A stretch of 64,000 bases of DNA from Epiperipatus broadwayi (Eukaryota > Onychophora > Udeonychophora > Euonychophora > Peripatidae): NCBI GenBank assembly GCA_028023455.1, contig JAQFVV010012507.1, positions 3,946,901-4,010,900 of the forward strand, read 5' to 3'. Position 1 is the stretch's first letter; each line of letters opens with the position of its first letter. The position numbers and the translations under genes are program-made. This document shows, piece by piece, positions 60,710 through 64,000 of this stretch. The notes below the pieces were generated by a model that did not search any database, was not told where the DNA came from, and saw nothing but the letters and a program-made list of their open reading frames with translations.

Positions 60710-62035
60710 TCTAAATCATTTTGCTGAACTTGTATTTTCCTCTGAATTTGCATTTTTTCTCACTAGTATTTAGGCTAACATAAATATGGAATTGTCTGAT
60801 AGTGTTTGGTCACTTTGGACTTATCTTACACTGTGTGACCTTACTACATGGATGTGGTTTTATTTAAGCTACACATATATCACATTCTTATCAATCAATG
60901 TTGGATGTAATATGGTATGGGACCAAGTTAGCATCTAAATTATGTATTATCTTTATTTAAACTTTTTTTATTTTAGTACATTTTGTGACTGTGTTAAAAT
61001 TATTTAATTTAAGCAAGGAAGAAATGTTTATTTGTATGTTAATAAGTTATCCCATAATAAACTACAAAATATTATTTAATGAAAACTAGAATAATATTAT
61101 TGTTTTGAATGATGATATTTCAAAATAAATGTAAATTTTTTATGTAACATCAATGGTTTGTTTTAAAAATTGTCATGGGATGATAGATGACACAGATCGA
61201 TAATTCTTAATATAATAAAAAAAAATAATGAAATAAATTTTAAATCCTTGTATGGGACTTTATTAAATTAAAATTATACTAAAATTGATTTTGATGTCAG
61301 AAAATTAAACTTTCAAATTTTCAAACATTTTTTATTATTAAAAATATTTCTCTGAAATGAAAATTAGTGGATTCTTACTACAGAAGACACCTTTGTCAAA
61401 TAAAATTAAAGTTATTATAAAATGCAATGATAATAATTTGTTTGAAGTTTAAAATAATGAAAAATGTTTCTTATTGTTTTTTTTTTCATTTGTGTCAACA
61501 GACAGTGTATCAAAACAAGATATGCTATTTGTTTTGTTCTTGCTTTTACTCCGTCTTATGTATGGATATTCTGTTTGTTCAGTCAATCTATTTTTATATA
61601 TATTCTTGTTTGTTTATTTCATCTTATATTAAGAGCCAAGTCATTTTCCACATGCATGAAAGTTCATATTATAGTGTATCTATTTTTAAAAAGGCAACAT
61701 CTCACTTTTGGATAATCACAAATTAATTTTCATTTTCTTTTACTTTCTGCACTATTGAAAGGCCACTTTCTCTTAGAAGTAATACTATCAGTATAGTTTT
61801 GTTTCTGTTGGAAGTGTATTGTCTGTATTCTATAATCATGTATACAATTTGACATCATCTCTAGATAGAAATCTCAATATTATTGCATATAATTAGACTT
61901 ATATAAAACATTTAAAAGAAATTCTTAAAAAATGTTGTGACCTCTAACAATGCTTGCATGTCTTACTGAAGGGTGACCAATGACTGCATTACCACTATTT
62001 TAAATAACTTACAATTCAAGAGAAAAAAGACGCAA
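60710..62035. other. AT-rich arm DNA, no supported gene
   Basis: Mirror of 32,511-33,847. Confidence 0.4.
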
Positions 62036-62039
62036 ATCT

Positions 62040-62207
62040 GTCTATCTATCTATCTATCTATCTATCTCTCTCTCCCTCCCTCTCTCCCTCCCTCCCTCTC
62101 TCCCTCCCTCCCCCATCTATCTATCTCTCCATCCATCCATCCATCTATCTATCTCTCCATCCATCCATCCATCCATCTATATATATATAGAGAGAGAGAG
62201 AGAGATA
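62040..62207. repeat. Compound microsatellite (right arm)
   Basis: (CTAT)n, (CT/CCCT)n, (ATCC)n, (TA)n and (GA)n in series; mirror of 32,363-32,510, with an additional CATCTATCTATCTCTCCATCC segment. Confidence 0.9.
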
Positions 62208-62619
62208 AGACAAAAATCTATATAAATATAAAAAAAATTAAATAAAATTTTATAGATTCGAAGAAAAGTTTTGAATAATGGTAATTTTTTGACAGAATTT
62301 AATTTTTTAAAAATAGATAAAAATCCACTTGAAAATAATTATTTTTGTAATATTACACAATTTTTTTAAGTAAGTATATGATTTATTTTAAAAATGGCAA
62401 ATCAAATCATAACTGCTTAATATTAAAATATTAAGAAATATAAATTTATATTTTAATTAAAACTACTACTGTTGTATTATGAATATCTTTACGTATTTAC
62501 ATTTATGATTTAGGCAAGGTAAAGGAAACAATGAATCTGGTTAAATTTTTATCAGAGGAAGTTGATAACAATTGTAAAAAAGTTGTGCATTACTGATTTA
62601 AAGGATTACAGTAGTACAT

Positions 62620-62736
62620 TATGGTATACCACAAAGGCCTACCTTATGTCTTATTTTATTTTTAATTTATATAAGTGATATATCTTCACTATATTTAAAA
62701 TAAAAAATTTATAGTATTGCAGACAATATTGTTATG
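62620..62736 (+). pseudogene. Non-LTR reverse transcriptase relic (right arm)
   Basis: Reads YGIPQRPTLCLILFLIYISD, then an in-frame stop, then SIADNIVM. This matches the RT pattern G-x-P-Q-G-S-x-L-x-P-x-L-F-L-I-Y-I-N-D followed by F-A-D-D. Catalytic ADD is ADN and a stop intervenes, so it is dead. It is unlike the RTE copies here (which have [12 protein letters not shown]), so it comes from another LINE clade of the CR1/Jockey type. Confidence 0.55.
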
Positions 62737-64000
62737 GTTTGAGTGCTGACTTCATACAATTTCTTTTGAAAAAATTAATGATGATTTACTTTAATTTTTA
62801 CATTTGATTTAAGGAAATATAAAACTATTGTAATGGAACAGGTCTTGACTTTTCATAGCAGTCTACTTAATAAGCCTTCATAATGTGAGTAAGTGCATCT
62901 AGAATTCCTATACTTTTAAACTCATATCTACCCTGATCACTCTCATAGGAGTTGCCATGTTAGCATTCAAACATACATCAAATATCTCCCTGTATGCTCA
63001 TCTTTTTTTATTTATCCTTAAATTCCATTTATCTCAGAATTTGAGCTTAGAAATAATACACATAATATTCAACTTCAGGGAATATTTGTATTACTATTTT
63101 TATTATGTTAATATGTGTTAAATTGATAAATGAATAAAGAAAAATGCAAATGGATGACTTTAATTTGAAATTATATGTTTAACAAATTTATTTACATTTA
63201 TTCAATGAGACATTGTAAGTGCAAGCTATATATACGTCATGTGACATCTGACTTGTTATTATTACTATCAATGAGACATTATAAAAAAAGCGCTTAATTT
63301 GTTTAGATATCTATAACTATTCTTTGATCAATACAGTTGATATTTATTAATTCAATCACTCTTTTCCTCTCAAAGAGTAATCATTCGATATCAATGCTAA
63401 CAAAAAACTTTAAAACGTGTTATTATTTATCTATACATTTGCGAAATATTTATTGATTATTTCATATTAAACAGTGTGGTGGTGATCTGGAATCCACCGT
63501 TTTTATTGTGATTTGTTTTTATAATGATGGAAAAGACCATTTGCGCTAGAAGTTTTTAATCCTTTACATTGGAAAAACAAGCAAATGACAAAATGATTAG
63601 TATCAACAAACAAACAACAAATAATAGGGTAACATACAAGTGTTGTTATTTAATGTGGAAAATTATAACATCTGATCCTGGTGATGATCAAATTTATCTG
63701 CAAGCAAGTTCATAACTGACACTATTTTATTTCAAATTTAAAATTAAACTAATAATATTTTTTTTCTCTTTCTAGTATATTAAGAATTTATAACTTCCCA
63801 TTCTCAACTTATGGTAAAGGAAAGAAATGCAAAATATTTATACATAAAATTAATTATTTAATTATTTAAATCAAGAGTACATAAAAGAATGTGTCCTACT
63901 TCTACAGTTCATGATCCAATTGGCTGGACTCAAATGTTTAGACATGTATGTTAGTGATCTGACTTTCTTTTTTGTATAACATGTCTTGAATTACATCTTC

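Noticed and set aside
61427-61726. ~99-codon frame with an acceptor-like TTTGTGTCAACAG inside
   Set aside because: Phe/Tyr/Ile-rich, frame differs between arms, no conserved domain, no matching donor.

Overview
This window is eukaryotic, almost certainly invertebrate-animal, genomic DNA. It is strongly AT-rich and full of long (TA)n, (GATA)n and (CATA)n microsatellites. It carries fragments of Penelope-like and RTE-type retroelements and has one recognisable host exon, the ATP-binding loop of a protein kinase with intron/exon borders. The repeat style would suit a mollusc such as a cephalopod, but the sequence alone does not prove the species. There is no operon-like gene content; most of the window is mobile or tandemly repeated DNA.

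Layout. 1-6.07 kb is AT-rich DNA with a decayed Penelope-like GIY-YIG endonuclease fragment near 1.1-1.3 kb. 6.09-18.36 kb is a large tandem array of a 418-bp monomer: six copies on the minus strand, then a head-to-head switch at 8.65 kb into 23 copies on the plus strand at exact 418-bp spacing. Every complete monomer contains a 47-nt motif that folds as a type I hammerhead self-cleaving ribozyme. A truncated RTE 3' end (18.46-18.95 kb) abuts the array, and a second small array of the same monomer lies at 19.67-21.13 kb. 21-30 kb holds AT-rich DNA, two GC-richer islands, a diverged foldback relative of the hammerhead element (25.2-25.8 kb), a 104-bp minisatellite, a second Penelope-like endonuclease remnant (27.15-27.62 kb), and a short hammerhead-like element with 14-bp target-site duplications (29.17-29.46 kb).

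From about 30,567 to the window end the sequence is one giant inverted repeat, centred at 47,302/47,303 in a self-complementary (AT)12 run. The arms are at least 16.7 kb and looked about 98-99% identical where compared by eye. Each arm holds, from the centre outward: a 3.3-kb RTE-type retrotransposon (APE endonuclease plus reverse transcriptase), a hammerhead element, a 1.05-kb foldback element, a short palindromic MITE-like element, GATA/CATA microsatellites, the kinase exon, a second foldback hammerhead element and a reverse-transcriptase relic. In the left arm a 21-nt perfect match to an Illumina adapter interrupts the retrotransposon ORF, so at least that point is an assembly error. The whole palindrome could be a misassembly, for example two haplotypes joined through (AT)n, and needs testing.

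Main biological signal: several related families of hammerhead-bearing, retrozyme-like elements (418-bp, about 412-bp, foldback and 266-bp types). Their stem I and stem III sequences differ but keep base pairing. They sit with Penelope-like endonuclease remnants that themselves end in hammerhead-like motifs, which fits non-autonomous elements mobilised by Penelope-like machinery.
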